Source: Pseudoduganella albidiflava (GTDB lineage: Bacteria; Pseudomonadota; Gammaproteobacteria; Burkholderiales; Burkholderiaceae_D). Taken from it: a stretch of 64,000 nt of DNA. Within the stretch, counting starts at the first letter, position 1. The number at the start of each line of letters is the position of its first letter. Location: NCBI RefSeq assembly GCF_004322755.1, contig NZ_CP036401.1:2418001-2482000 (forward strand), read 5' to 3'. Position numbers and translations under genes: made by a program. This document shows, in pieces, positions 48,282-57,071 of the stretch. The notes beneath the pieces are model-generated. The model searched no databases. It saw nothing but the letters and a program-made list of their open reading frames with translations, and was not told where the DNA came from.

Positions 48282-48325
48282 CCATACATCGGGACAAAAT
48301 GTCCCAGTTAAAAACCATGCAAGAT
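48282..48325 (+). repeat. inverted repeat flanking mocR-like gene, left arm with operator palindrome
   Basis: The first 28 bases (48282-48309) are exactly the reverse complement of 49873-49900. Similarity continues with mismatches to 48325. Inside is the palindrome GGGACAAAATGTCCC (48291-48305), a likely MocR operator. Confidence 0.85.
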
Positions 48326-49699
48326 CCACCTTTGCCATCATGGTTGCCGCAACTGCAAGCAGGTGCTGGGCCCCGGTTTCTCCAGATCGCGGATGCATTG
48401 CAGCAGGCTGTGGCCGATGGGTTGCTCAAGCCGGGAGAGCGCCTGCCTCCGCAGCGTGAGCTGGCTGCGCGGCTGAAGGTGGACCTGACGACGGTCACCC
48501 GGGCATACGATGAAGCCCGGCGCAGGAATCTGCTGGAAGGGCGTGGCGCCCGCGGTACTTACGTTGCGGCGCCGAAGGCGGAACTGGCGCCGGTCCTCGA
48601 CCTGAGCATGAATACACCGCCGCCGCCGGACGGCGTCGACTTCGGCGACCTGCTGAAACAAGGTCTCGCGCAAGTGCTGATGCGGGCGGATAACGAATTG
48701 CTGATGACTTACCACCTGGGCGGCGGCAGCGCTTCCGACCGCGAAGCCGGGGCCCGGTGGATCGCGCCGATGTTTGGAAGCGTGCATCCGGACCAGATAG
48801 TCGTCTGTCCCGGCGCACAGGCGGCAATTGCGGCACTGATCCTGGTGCTTACCGAGCCCGGCGATGCCATTCTCGTGGAACCGACGGGTTATCCCGGGCT
48901 GCGTGCGGCCGCGAGCCAGTTCGGGCGCCGTGTCACGCCGGTCGGGACGGACAGGCATGGAATGCTGCCCCAGGCGCTAGAGGCAGCTTGCCGGCAGCAT
49001 GACGCCAGGCTCGTCTACCTGAACCCGACACTACAGAATCCGACAACGGTCACGATGCCGGAAAAGCGGCGCAGGGAATTGGCCGCCGTGGCAAAACGCT
49101 GCAACGCGCGAATCATCGAGGATGACCCCTACTGGCTGCTCGCCGAGTCGCCACCGCCGCCGATTGCTGCCTATGCGCCGGAACACGCATATTACATTGC
49201 CACTTTGTCGAAGTGCCTTACGCCCGGGCTGCGCGTTGCTTTCGTGGTTGTGCGCGACCCTGTCGAGCGTGCACGCTTCCTGGCGGCCCTGAGGTCCTTC
49301 GCGTTGATGGCCGCCCCGCTGACGGCTGCGCTGGCCACCCAGTGGATCCTCGACGGCTCGGCAAGCACCTTGATGCAGGGCGTGCGAGACGAGGCGCGCG
49401 TGCGTCACGGTATCGCGCGCGACGTCCTGGCCGGACGATATGCGTCACCGGGCGACGGGCTGCACATCTGGGTCGAGCTGCCGGCCTACTGGCGGTCGTA
49501 CCAGCTCGCACAAGCCGCGCAGAACGAAGGGCTGGTGGTGGTACCGGCGGAGGCATTCGCAACCGGAGGCGAATCCGGGAACGCGATCCGGATCTCGCTG
49601 GGCAGCGTCAAGGACCGTGCACGCTTGCGGGCAGGCCTGCAGCGCCTGTCACGCTTGCTGGAGCGGCGGCCCGACGCATTCGACGCCGCTGTCGTCTGA
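48317..49699 (+). CDS. MocR-type GntR-aminotransferase transcriptional regulator
   Basis: 460 residues. N-terminal GntR winged helix (GPRFLQIADALQQAVADGLLKPGERLPPQRELAARLKVDLTTVTRAYDEARR) fused to an aminotransferase class I domain. The latter has a PLP lysine in ATLSKCLTPGLRVAF, plus NPTLQNPTTVTMP and EDDPYWLL. MocR proteins bind PLP and control vitamin B6, GABA or amino-acid genes. I chose ATG 48317, because ATG 48299 lies within the palindromic site. The gene is bracketed by a perfect inverted repeat. Target not evident from neighbours. Confidence 0.9.
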   Translation: MQDPPLPSWLPQLQAGAGPRFLQIADALQQAVADGLLKPGERLPPQRELAARLKVDLTTVTRAYDEARRRNLLEGRGARGTYVAAPKAELAPVLDLSMNTPPPPDGVDFGDLLKQGLAQVLMRADNELLMTYHLGGGSASDREAGARWIAPMFGSVHPDQIVVCPGAQAAIAALILVLTEPGDAILVEPTGYPGLRAAASQFGRRVTPVGTDRHGMLPQALEAACRQHDARLVYLNPTLQNPTTVTMPEKRRRELAAVAKRCNARIIEDDPYWLLAESPPPPIAAYAPEHAYYIATLSKCLTPGLRVAFVVVRDPVERARFLAALRSFALMAAPLTAALATQWILDGSASTLMQGVRDEARVRHGIARDVLAGRYASPGDGLHIWVELPAYWRSYQLAQAAQNEGLVVVPAEAFATGGESGNAIRISLGSVKDRARLRAGLQRLSRLLERRPDAFDAAVV

Positions 49700-49856
49700 C
49701 CCGCCCCTGCAATGTCTGGCGCCATCGTATGCGTGTGAATGTCGTCAGCTCGACAGCCAGCTCTTCTGCCAACTCGTGCCGCGGGGCGAGGCGGTGGCCC
49801 GGGCTTCAGCGCTTTGTCCACCGCTGCAGCCGGCGGGAGGTAATGAAAAAACCGTC

Positions 49857-49900
49857 ATCTTGCCCGGCTTTCAACTGGGACATTTTGTCCCGATGTATGG
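49857..49900 (-). repeat. inverted repeat flanking mocR-like gene, right arm
   Basis: Mirror copy of the 48282-48325 sequence, located about 160 bases after the mocR-like stop. It includes GGGACATTTTGTCCC. Weaker similarity continues outward to about 49925. No other gene is supported in 49700-50068. Confidence 0.85.
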
Positions 49901-50068
49901 ATATTGCTTTTCAGTAGAATGCCTTCACACCTGCAGCTGGCCATCCTTCCATACCGCCCGCTGGCGTCTCGAATGGCCTGGCCGGAGAGACGAACTCCTG
50001 GAGCCGCGTTCGGCATAGTGCTCCTCACGATAGACAGTCAAGCAACAGCCTCGAAAGTACTCAACATC

Positions 50069-50311
50069 ATGGATTGGTTCCCAATAGTCGCCGGTACATT
50101 CAAGGTTCTCGCGCTGGCGACGGGCATGTTCTACGCCATCAAGTGGCATTACGACCAAGGGAAGAAGGGGAAGGAGAACGTGGCGGAGAAGCGCGAAGTG
50201 CTGCGCGCGGCCGGCACGGTGGCCGCGGTCTTCCTGCTGTCGCTGTCGGCCCTGGGGCTTGTCGCGTTCGCCCTTCTCAGGGTGCTCGGTAATGACTTGA
50301 GTTTTCCGTGA
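50069..50311 (+). CDS. small two-helix membrane protein
   Basis: 80 residues with membrane segments at about 6-24 and 47-72, separated by a basic loop (HYDQGKKGKENVAEKREVLRAAG). No family recognised. The ribosome-binding site is weak. Possible start MDWFPIVAG; function unknown. Confidence 0.5.
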   Translation: MDWFPIVAGTFKVLALATGMFYAIKWHYDQGKKGKENVAEKREVLRAAGTVAAVFLLSLSALGLVAFALLRVLGNDLSFP

Positions 50312-50372
50312 CGGCAAACAGACGCCGCCCGAACTCCAGTGCGAAGCCGGCGTCTCGCCATCCGCGAGCCGA

Positions 50373-50597
50373 TCAGTGAGGTGAGCCAGGGATCGCGGAT
50401 GGCACCAGCGTGTCATACTCTCCCGCTACCAGCTTGCGCCGCAAGATCTTCCCCACCGGTGACTTCGGGATCTCGCGAACCAACACATAGTCGCGTGGCC
50501 GCTTGAATTGGAGCAGGCTCGAATTCCGGCAATGCTCATCCAGCGCGCTGGCGCTCGTGTCGCCCCTGATCTTGACGAAAACCCGGATCCACTTCTG
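50373..50597 (-). pseudogene. C-terminal fragment of an acyl-CoA/AMP-forming ligase
   Basis: About 74 codons read VFVKIRGDTSASALDEHC...LLQFKRPRDYVLVREIPKSPVGKILRRKLVAGEYD and end at a TGA. This is the C-terminal lid domain of FadD-type ligases, including the catalytic lysine in PVGKILRR. Everything upstream is missing, so this is a truncation left by deletion or insertion, possibly linked to the low-GC gene that follows. Confidence 0.8.
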
Positions 50598-50811
50598 AGG
50601 TGGCGGTGGACACCTTCGTCGCTTGTCCGTTTCAATTGGCTACGTCAGTCGCATACAACTTGAAAGTACCTAGGAGTTGTCCGTCAGATCGTGGGATCTC
50701 CAGTCATATTCTCGCGATATACTTCAGTTGTGTTTTTGCGCTGCCAGCCGCGTTTCTGCCGCTCTATTCGCGGCCTTTAAGGTTATTCACGAGCCTATCG
50801 GGAGGGGAACG

Positions 50812-51477
50812 ATGGAATTAGTTAAGCTTGAAGACTTGCCTAGTCTTCTCGAAGTCATTCGAACCATGCTGAGCACTGCTCTGGGTAGTCTGGTACTTGG
50901 TATTGTCATATTTATCTATCTGGTTATTAAAGTTCCGCAAGTGCCCCTGGTTCAAACGCTGATAGGCCGGAAAGAATCACGGTTAAAGTACCTTACAGAA
51001 AGTATCGCATGTGCTGCGGACGAACCGTTCTGTAGGACTGTAGTGCAGGATATTCGGGACGCGATGATTTTTGAAAAGGCGACGGGCATCTACGCGGAAA
51101 GCAAGTGGCGGCGAGGCCTCGTAGAAATGCGTGATGTGACTGGAGTGTCCTGGATTATCATGAGGCGTGCCCGACAATATATGGACATGAATGCTAACGG
51201 CGTTTTATATATTCGGGAATTCAGCCTGGCGGATCGATTCGAGTATCGATTCAATATCATGGTGATGTGGATATTTCTATGCTCGGCAGTTGTTAGCTTT
51301 CTTGGGGCATTGCTCCTCAAACTAGGCTTGGAGATTACGGTGGCATCGATACTGGTTGCGATTCTCCTCGTTGGCAGTGCAATGTGGGCAGCGACGCAGA
51401 ATTGGCCGCAGGAGGCAGCATCGAATATCAGAGACAGGTTGAATGCCGATGGCGCTGCAACCACGGTCACATCCTAG
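50812..51477 (+). CDS. membrane protein of unknown function, probably acquired
   Basis: 221 residues behind a strong GGAGGGG site. One N-terminal membrane helix (LGSLVLGIVIFIYLVI) and two C-terminal ones (MVMWIFLCSAVVSFLGALLL, VASILVAILLVGSAMWAA) flank a charged cytoplasmic segment. No family recognised. Noticeably lower GC than its neighbours and next to a truncated ligase, which suggests insertion by transfer. Confidence 0.65.
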   Translation: MELVKLEDLPSLLEVIRTMLSTALGSLVLGIVIFIYLVIKVPQVPLVQTLIGRKESRLKYLTESIACAADEPFCRTVVQDIRDAMIFEKATGIYAESKWRRGLVEMRDVTGVSWIIMRRARQYMDMNANGVLYIREFSLADRFEYRFNIMVMWIFLCSAVVSFLGALLLKLGLEITVASILVAILLVGSAMWAATQNWPQEAASNIRDRLNADGAATTVTS

Positions 51478-51553
51478 TGAATTGCATCGCACATCCATCA
51501 CTTGATCACGAAGGAGGAAACGGCTTGATTCCAGTGTGCCCCACAAAAATCTG

Positions 51554-51765
51554 TCATCGTCGCGATTCCGGTGCGCCATCGATCACGCGGACGCGACCGT
51601 CAGCGTTGGCGAGTTCAGCAGCCGTCAAAACATGCGCGCCGTACGCACAGTTGGTGTCCTGGGACGAGTGCGGATTCGCAGGGCCATCCGTCACGTCAGT
51701 TTTTTGGTGAACGCCATCGACGACTGCATTGCCGGGGCTACCAGCAATACCGAGCTAGCCGGGTT
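51554..51765 (-). pseudogene. possible coding remnant
   Basis: A 70-codon open stretch without a start codon reads GNAVVDGVHQKTDVTDGPANPHSSQDTNCAYGAHVLTAAELANADGRVRVIDG and ends at a TGA. The composition looks protein-like but I cannot name a family. The rest of 51478-51886 shows nothing else. Confidence 0.3.
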
Positions 51766-51886
51766 CCGGCCCTCGGCACCACGCGGCGCGCCACTCATAT
51801 CGCTCATGCCGGCGCAAGCCTTCAACCGCCATAGTCCCGCATAGGTACCGCAGGAGCGCAGAGGCCGGCCGGGCGAACGGTCTTGC

Positions 51887-53536
51887 TCACGTCGTCGCTT
51901 TTTCGGAAAGCGATCCGGCAGCCTCCACCGGCGACTCCTGCGGCGCGGGGCCGTGCCAGTCAGCCGGCCGGACCATCTGGGCCACCTTCGGTTCCTGCGT
52001 GAAGTGCGGCGACATGATCTGCACGCCCTGGCGGTTGAACTCGTCGACAATGCCCTGGTGCAGGTGGCTCAAGAGTTCGGCGCGGGCGCGCGGCGCGCTC
52101 ACGTCGGCGTAGGCGACCAGCCGGTATTCGATGTAGAAGTCGGAGAGCGCCGTCTGCGCGACGAAAGGAGGGGGCGTTTCCAGGATGCCTTCCGTGTTGC
52201 GCGCCGCGGTTTCCAGCATCGCGTGCACCTGGCGCCACGGGGTGTCGTAGCCGATGGTGACCGTGGTGTCGACCACGAAACCGCTGCCCGGGAACGCCCG
52301 CGACAGGTTCTTCGTCGTATTGGCGAGCACATAGGCATTCGGCATCGAGACCTCCTCGCCGAGACCGGTGCGCAGGCGGGTGCTGAACATGCCCAGGTCG
52401 ACGACCGTGCCTTCGGCCTCGGCTATCTTGACGTACTCGCCCTTGCGCAGCGGCCGGGTGTACATCAGGATCAGGCCGGCCGCGCCCTGGGCCACGATGC
52501 TGGAGGCGCCGATCGACACCATCAGGCCGGCCAGCACCGTGACGCCCTGGAAGGCCGCCGTATGCGAACCGGGCAGGTAGGGATAGGCCATGGCCAGTGC
52601 GAACAGCCAGATCACGAGGTTCGCGAGGCGGCGGCTGGGCGCGGCTGTATCCCGGTCGAGTCCGCCGAGCTGGAGTTGTCCGCTCTCGATACGCCTGGAG
52701 ATCGACGTCACGGTCAGCGTCGCAACGCGCGCCAATGCGGCGATCAGCAGGACGATCAGCAACCCTGGCACCGCGGCGGCCACGCCACGTGCAATATGCG
52801 CGCTGGTGTCGACCAGGTGCCCCTGCAGCCATTCGCCCCAGGCGCGCGAATAGGGGAACTGGCGGAGCACGAAAGCGAGCCAGAGATAGGTCGCCAGCAG
52901 CCTGAGCGCCCAGGCGGCGGCAATCGCCAGCCTGCGCACCAGGCCCACGTAATGCTCCGCGTCCAGCAGGCGCACATTGCGGAAACTGAGCCGTTCGATC
53001 CGCCTGGCCAGCAGCACCTGCAGGCGCCGGTCCGCCCAGGCCTGCGCCAGGCCGATGCCACGCAGGGCGAGCAGCCAGGCCAGCATCGTCACGAACGCCA
53101 GTCCGGCCGCAATGGCGAGATAGCGCGGACTGGCCTGTTCGGTCTTCTCCCGCAGCGCCACGGAGAGACGGGCCGCGCTGTCGGCCGCCACGGTGTCGGA
53201 CGTGTCGCCGGCGAGCAGGTTGACGTCGCCCGGCGTGACCAGGAACAGCAGCGATCCATCGAGCAGCACCTGGGCACCTTCCGGGATCGCGTGGATGCTC
53301 GTCGTGCCGGGCCCCTTCCTGGCGAGCGCCCGGTCGAGGCGGCGCTGCGCGGCCTCGGCACGGTCGGCCGGCGAATAGCCCGCCAGCGGCGAGCGGAACA
53401 CGAAGATGGTCCGGTTGGCGACCGCCAGTTCCGCGCTGGGGACGGCGGGCGCCTGCGCCTGTGCCGCCAGGGCAAAAGATGCGAGCATGAACAGGCAGGC
53501 CAGCAAGGCAAGGCGCAGGTGCGAGATGGAGGGCAT
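51887..53536 (-). CDS. large mechanosensitive channel, MscS/YbdG-MscM-like
   Basis: 549 residues. A signal peptide precedes a periplasmic N-terminal domain of about 120 residues. Several membrane helices follow, then the pore segment LAGLMVSIGASSIVAQGAAGLILMYTRPLRKGEYVKI and the MscS beta domain. The pore helix is followed by the typical FSTRLRTGLGEEVSMPNAYVL motif. The C-terminal vestibule ends FNRQGVQIMSPHF. Longer and differently organised than the MscS at 5-1135. ATG 53536 gives a clean signal peptide. Confidence 0.93.
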   Translation of the reverse strand: MPSISHLRLALLACLFMLASFALAAQAQAPAVPSAELAVANRTIFVFRSPLAGYSPADRAEAAQRRLDRALARKGPGTTSIHAIPEGAQVLLDGSLLFLVTPGDVNLLAGDTSDTVAADSAARLSVALREKTEQASPRYLAIAAGLAFVTMLAWLLALRGIGLAQAWADRRLQVLLARRIERLSFRNVRLLDAEHYVGLVRRLAIAAAWALRLLATYLWLAFVLRQFPYSRAWGEWLQGHLVDTSAHIARGVAAAVPGLLIVLLIAALARVATLTVTSISRRIESGQLQLGGLDRDTAAPSRRLANLVIWLFALAMAYPYLPGSHTAAFQGVTVLAGLMVSIGASSIVAQGAAGLILMYTRPLRKGEYVKIAEAEGTVVDLGMFSTRLRTGLGEEVSMPNAYVLANTTKNLSRAFPGSGFVVDTTVTIGYDTPWRQVHAMLETAARNTEGILETPPPFVAQTALSDFYIEYRLVAYADVSAPRARAELLSHLHQGIVDEFNRQGVQIMSPHFTQEPKVAQMVRPADWHGPAPQESPVEAAGSLSEKATT

Positions 53537-53805
53537 GGAAGGGCGCAGTCGCGTAATGGGTCGATGGGTTGATTCTTGATCAACTGTACATGGGGCCGCC
53601 TGCTTCGCCAAGCCGGCGTCGGGTCAACAGCGGCCGGCGGCAGGGCCCGCCCACCAATAACGACAAGACAAAGCCTTGCCATCACCACATCTTTTATCGA
53701 TAATGCACTCGCATTATCGGGAGGATCGACGCAACCACGCGCTGTGATGCCCGGATGAGGCGGCGTTGGCCATGGCACGATCATTCAAACAGGAAGAACA
53801 TGAAC

Positions 53806-56064
53806 ATGAAAAAGAGACCCGCGCTCAGGGGTACCGCTGGTTTCCTCGCTCTGCTGCCGACCGTCTTGTGGGCCCAGGCGATGGAAACCGATCCGCTGGT
53901 CGCAACGAGCGACATCGACAACACGGTGACCATCACCGCAAACAGGGGCAATAGCGACGTGGAAGTCAGGCCGGCCATCACGCCGTCGCAAACCTTGTCC
54001 GGTACCGAGCTGGTCCATCGCCGGCAGGGCGGGCTTGGCGAGACGATCGCGGGCTTGCCCGGTGTCCACCTGGACAGCTTCGGCGGTGGCGCGTCGCGCC
54101 CCGTGATCCGCGGGCAGACCCTGCCACGCGTCGAGATCCTCAGCGATGGCGCGGCGCTGTTCGACGTTTCCTCGGTATCGCCGGACCACGCGGTGACGGC
54201 CGACCCGCTGCTGCTCGACGCCATCGAGATCATTCGCGGGCCGGCCGCCATCCGTTATGGCGGGAACGCGGTCAATGGGGCGATCAACCTGATCGACAGT
54301 AAAGTGCCGCGCAGCCTGCCGGCTGGCGGCCTGGCCGGTGCGAGCGAAGTTCGCTACGGCTTCGGCGACGGCGAGAAGACGGCCGTCGGCCGCGTTACCG
54401 CCGGCATGGGCCAGTTCGCGATCCATGCCGAGGGGGTACGCCGCCATGCCGACAACTACGAGGTGCCGGGCGGGTATGGCGTGGACGAGTTGCCCGATTC
54501 CTTCGCCGAGAACACCAGCTATTCGATCGGCGCCTCGTGGATCACCGCGAAGGGCTATATCGGCGCCGCCTTCACGCGCATGAAAAGCAGGTATGGACTG
54601 CCGGGCCATAGCCACCTGAACGGTGTATGCCATACGCACGACATGGACCTGCATTGCACGGCGCACGGCGGCTTCGACGACCCATTCGGCTCCCCCGACA
54701 GCCATACCGCCTTCATCAAACTGCGCAGCGACCGCGTCGATATCCGCGCGGATTATGCGGACCTGCTGCCGGGGATTTCCCATACGCGCCTGCGCGTGTC
54801 GCACACGGACTATGCGCATGACGAGATCGATGGCGCCATGCTGTTCACGCGCTATACCAACAAGGTGTGGGATGGGCGCCTCGAGCTGACCCACCGGCCT
54901 CTGCTGGGTTTCACCGGCACCTTGGGAGCGCAGTACACGGACGGCACCTTCAGCGGCATCAATGTCGAAGACCTGCATGTGCCGTTTCCGGAGAATGCCT
55001 ACGGACTGGTCCCGCCTTACTACTACCTGACGAAGAATGTCGGCCTGTTCCTGAGCGAGCGCCGTTCCTTCGGCGCGGTCGACCTCGAACTCGCGGTGCG
55101 CAAGGACTGGCGCGAGATGCGCGTGCCGGCGCCCACATTCCTTGCCACCATGACGCCCGAGTATGAAGCGATGTTCACGGAGTGGTATGGCAGCGATTGG
55201 CGGCAGATCCTCGAGTCCGAGTATGTCGATGATTTCCTCGCCAGGAATCCCGGCACGAAGCACCAGCCTTTCTCGGCGTCGCTGGGGGGCGTCTGGAACC
55301 TGGGACAAGGGTACTCGGTCGGGCTGTCGTTCGGCCACACCGAGCGCGCGCCGAACGTGCGCGAGCTCTACGCCCGTGGCAATAATCTCTCGACCAACAG
55401 CTACGAACTCGGGCTGGCGGTGAACAACCCGGTCTTAGCGGAGAGCAAGCGTCCTGTCGGCGATGTGCTCGAGTCCACCGACTCGATCGACCTGACGTTC
55501 CGGAAGTCCGGTGGTCCGCTCGAAGGGGAGATCGGCGTGTTCTACCAGGACGTCGGCGACTACATTTTCGCGCGGCTGATCGAGACCGAAACGGCGACCG
55601 GCGTTGCGCACAACTTCCTGGCCTACACGGCGGCCGATGTGCGCTTCGCCGGCATCGATGGCCAGGTGAGCTACCAGGTGACACCCGCTTCGCGCGTTAC
55701 GGTGTTCGGCGATTTTGTCCATGCCCGGATGAAGCGCATGGACGATCATCTGCCGCGCATTCCCCGCGGACGCCTCGGCGTCCGCTACGACAGGAACTGG
55801 GGGCCGCTCTCGGCGGATCTCGAGGTGTCGCGCACGTTCGGCCAGAGCCGGATTGCCTCCTATGAAACCGAGACGGCGGGCTACAACATGGTCAACGCGA
55901 CCCTGGCGTACCGGCTGGACATGGGCTTGCGACAGTCGCTGGAGTTGTATGCGCGGGGCACCAACCTTGGCGACGAACTGGCCTACGCCCATACCTCGTT
56001 CGTGAAGAACCAGTCGCCGCTGAGGGGCCGCAGCATCGCGCTCGGCATGCGCTACGCGTTCTGA
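53806..56064 (+). CDS. TonB-dependent receptor, ZnuD-like zinc transporter
   Basis: 752 residues. Signal peptide, plug domain (GGLGETIAGLPGVHLDSFGGGASRPVIRGQ, IEIIRGPAAIRYGGNAVNGAINLID) and a barrel ending ALGMRYAF. Around residue 266 a His/Cys-rich loop (LPGHSHLNGVCHTHDMDLHCTAHGG) matches the zinc-capturing external loop of Neisseria ZnuD. So zinc import is likely, normally under Zur control, but I see no clear Zur box. ATG 53806 lies 9 bases after AGGAAG. Confidence 0.9.
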   Translation: MKKRPALRGTAGFLALLPTVLWAQAMETDPLVATSDIDNTVTITANRGNSDVEVRPAITPSQTLSGTELVHRRQGGLGETIAGLPGVHLDSFGGGASRPVIRGQTLPRVEILSDGAALFDVSSVSPDHAVTADPLLLDAIEIIRGPAAIRYGGNAVNGAINLIDSKVPRSLPAGGLAGASEVRYGFGDGEKTAVGRVTAGMGQFAIHAEGVRRHADNYEVPGGYGVDELPDSFAENTSYSIGASWITAKGYIGAAFTRMKSRYGLPGHSHLNGVCHTHDMDLHCTAHGGFDDPFGSPDSHTAFIKLRSDRVDIRADYADLLPGISHTRLRVSHTDYAHDEIDGAMLFTRYTNKVWDGRLELTHRPLLGFTGTLGAQYTDGTFSGINVEDLHVPFPENAYGLVPPYYYLTKNVGLFLSERRSFGAVDLELAVRKDWREMRVPAPTFLATMTPEYEAMFTEWYGSDWRQILESEYVDDFLARNPGTKHQPFSASLGGVWNLGQGYSVGLSFGHTERAPNVRELYARGNNLSTNSYELGLAVNNPVLAESKRPVGDVLESTDSIDLTFRKSGGPLEGEIGVFYQDVGDYIFARLIETETATGVAHNFLAYTAADVRFAGIDGQVSYQVTPASRVTVFGDFVHARMKRMDDHLPRIPRGRLGVRYDRNWGPLSADLEVSRTFGQSRIASYETETAGYNMVNATLAYRLDMGLRQSLELYARGTNLGDELAYAHTSFVKNQSPLRGRSIALGMRYAF

Positions 56065-56291
56065 CCGGTGCGCCACGGCCGGGATACCACTCGGCCGTGC
56101 CGACAGTTGCTGAAAATATCGTCGCCGCGCCCTGACGAAGCGATACACATCTCCGAAACATCCGCTTCATTTGTCAAACATTCGTTCTATACGATGCACG
56201 TCGTTGGTCGTGCTTTTCCACGGCCAGGCCGGGACGAAGGCGTGTTCGTCCGATCCTCTCTCCAGCGACTATCGAACCTCCAGGGAACGCC

Positions 56292-57071
56292 ATGCATATA
56301 CCAGCAGCCAACGACAACGTAGTGAACATCCATTCCGCAAGCACCCCGGGTGCCGCCGCGCGGCCCGCGACAGCCGCCGGCCTTTCGTTCCAGCTCGAAC
56401 TCGGCGAGCGGTCCCTGGTCTTCAAGCTGGTCGGTCCGGAAGACCGGTACTACGGCGCCGCCGTCGAGCTGGCGCGTACCGTCTACCAGCGCGCCTATGG
56501 CGCCACCATCGTTCCGCGGCCGCACCGCTTCATCGTCGGCATCGACCTGGCGAGCGGCGCGGCCATCGCGTGCGCCGGGCTGTCGTTCGCCGGCAGGGCG
56601 CCGCTGTTCTCCGAGCACTACCTGGACGCGCCGCTGGAACAGATGCTGGCGGACGTCTTCCAGCGCGACGTGGCGCGGCGCGATATCGCCGAGGTGACGA
56701 CGCTGGCCACGCTCGAGCCCACCATCGGCACGGAACTGATGCGCGCACTGCCGCTGGTCTGCTGGTACCTGGGGCTGCGCGGCGTGATCTGCACTGTCAC
56801 GGCGAAGCTGCGGCGCTGCTTCGAGGCGATGAAACTCCGCTTCCATCCGATCGCGACGGCCGATCCCGCCCGGCTGCCGACCGTGGTGGGCGTCACCTGG
56901 GGCACCTACTACGACACCCGGCCGATCACGGGCCTGATCCGCGTCGACGCGCTCGGCGAGTTCTTCGACACCGTGAGCTGCCGCTACAACCAGCACCTGC
57001 TGGCCGGCGAAGTCGCCGGCGGTAGCGAACACGCAACGGCAAACGCGGCGATGGTGGAGGAGGCGGCATGA
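56292..57071 (+). CDS. thermostable hemolysin family protein (GNAT-like)
   Basis: 259 residues of the family named after Vibrio delta-VPH (PF12261). Motifs include YYGAAVELARTVYQRAYGATIVPRPHRFIVG, EVTTLATLEPTIGTELMRALP and GVTWGTYYDTRP. No signal peptide. The family is related to N-acyltransferase folds, so an enzymatic acyl-transfer role is more plausible here than haemolysis. The stop overlaps the AMP-ligase start (ATGA), giving a hemolysin-like/ligase/dioxygenase operon that looks biosynthetic. Confidence 0.88.
   Translation: MHIPAANDNVVNIHSASTPGAAARPATAAGLSFQLELGERSLVFKLVGPEDRYYGAAVELARTVYQRAYGATIVPRPHRFIVGIDLASGAAIACAGLSFAGRAPLFSEHYLDAPLEQMLADVFQRDVARRDIAEVTTLATLEPTIGTELMRALPLVCWYLGLRGVICTVTAKLRRCFEAMKLRFHPIATADPARLPTVVGVTWGTYYDTRPITGLIRVDALGEFFDTVSCRYNQHLLAGEVAGGSEHATANAAMVEEAA

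Noticed and set aside
45722..48289. 855-residue minus-strand frame opposite GH97
   Set aside because: Shadow of the GH97 gene, with no recognisable motif.
48299..48316. ATG 48299 as the MocR start
   Set aside because: It lies inside the GGGACAAAATGTCCC palindrome that is repeated after the gene; the next ATG (48317) leaves the site as an operator. It remains possible.
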